Positions 7,624-7,628 of a stretch of DNA of 7,628 nt are shown here, one piece after another. Within the stretch, counting starts at the first letter, position 1. Every line of letters starts with the position of its first letter. The translations under genes and the position numbers were made by a program. The stretch is from JBAXLO01 sp037134755 (GTDB lineage: Bacteria; Bacteroidota; Bacteroidia; Bacteroidales; JACABE01). Location: assembly GCA_037134755.1 (NCBI GenBank), contig JBAXLO010000212.1, forward strand, positions 1 through 7,628, read 5' to 3'. Below the pieces are notes generated by a model. That model was not told where the DNA came from. It saw only the letters and a list, made by a program, of their open reading frames with translations, and did no database searches.

Positions 7624-7628
7624 GTTAA

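Overview
The window looks like chromosomal DNA from a member of the Bacteroidota, probably the order Bacteroidales or a close relative. This rests on the low-GC sequence, the nearly absent Shine-Dalgarno motifs, matches to the Bacteroidota promoter box TAnnTTTG, the Bacteroidota look of the PrmA and permease sequences, and a huge secreted protein with an N-terminus (…SNAQ) typical of exported proteins in this phylum. This is inference from sequence features; no database was searched.

Layout. Bases 2-115 read as the last 37 codons of a plus-strand gene whose start lies outside the window. Bases 116-321 are a very AT-rich intergenic stretch with a candidate promoter and a short AT-only inverted repeat. 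Then four plus-strand genes follow closely: a DppB/OppB-type ABC transporter permease (322-1401), triosephosphate isomerase tpiA (1432-2190), ribosomal protein L11 methyltransferase prmA (2199-3029) and a 1513-residue secreted protein of unknown function (3043-7584). The gaps are 30, 8 and 13 bases, and a strong intrinsic terminator directly follows the last gene (7588-7623). The simplest reading is one four-gene transcription unit, from a promoter near 246-253 to the terminator.

The four products do not form an obvious pathway. One is a peptide-transporter-type membrane subunit without its ATPase, one is a glycolytic enzyme, one modifies the ribosome and one is a giant envelope protein. tpiA and prmA are housekeeping genes with all expected key residues visible. 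The 4.5-kb last gene takes up about 60 % of the window and is the least explained part. It appears to be rich in beta strands, holds at least one internal repeat pair 91 residues apart, and carries a compact helical, winged-helix-like segment in the middle of an otherwise extracytoplasmic chain.

I saw no tRNA or rRNA genes, CRISPR array, insertion sequence or phage-like genes. All four full genes appear intact, with no frameshift. I see no clear sign of a new multi-gene system; the large secreted protein is the best candidate for undescribed biology.
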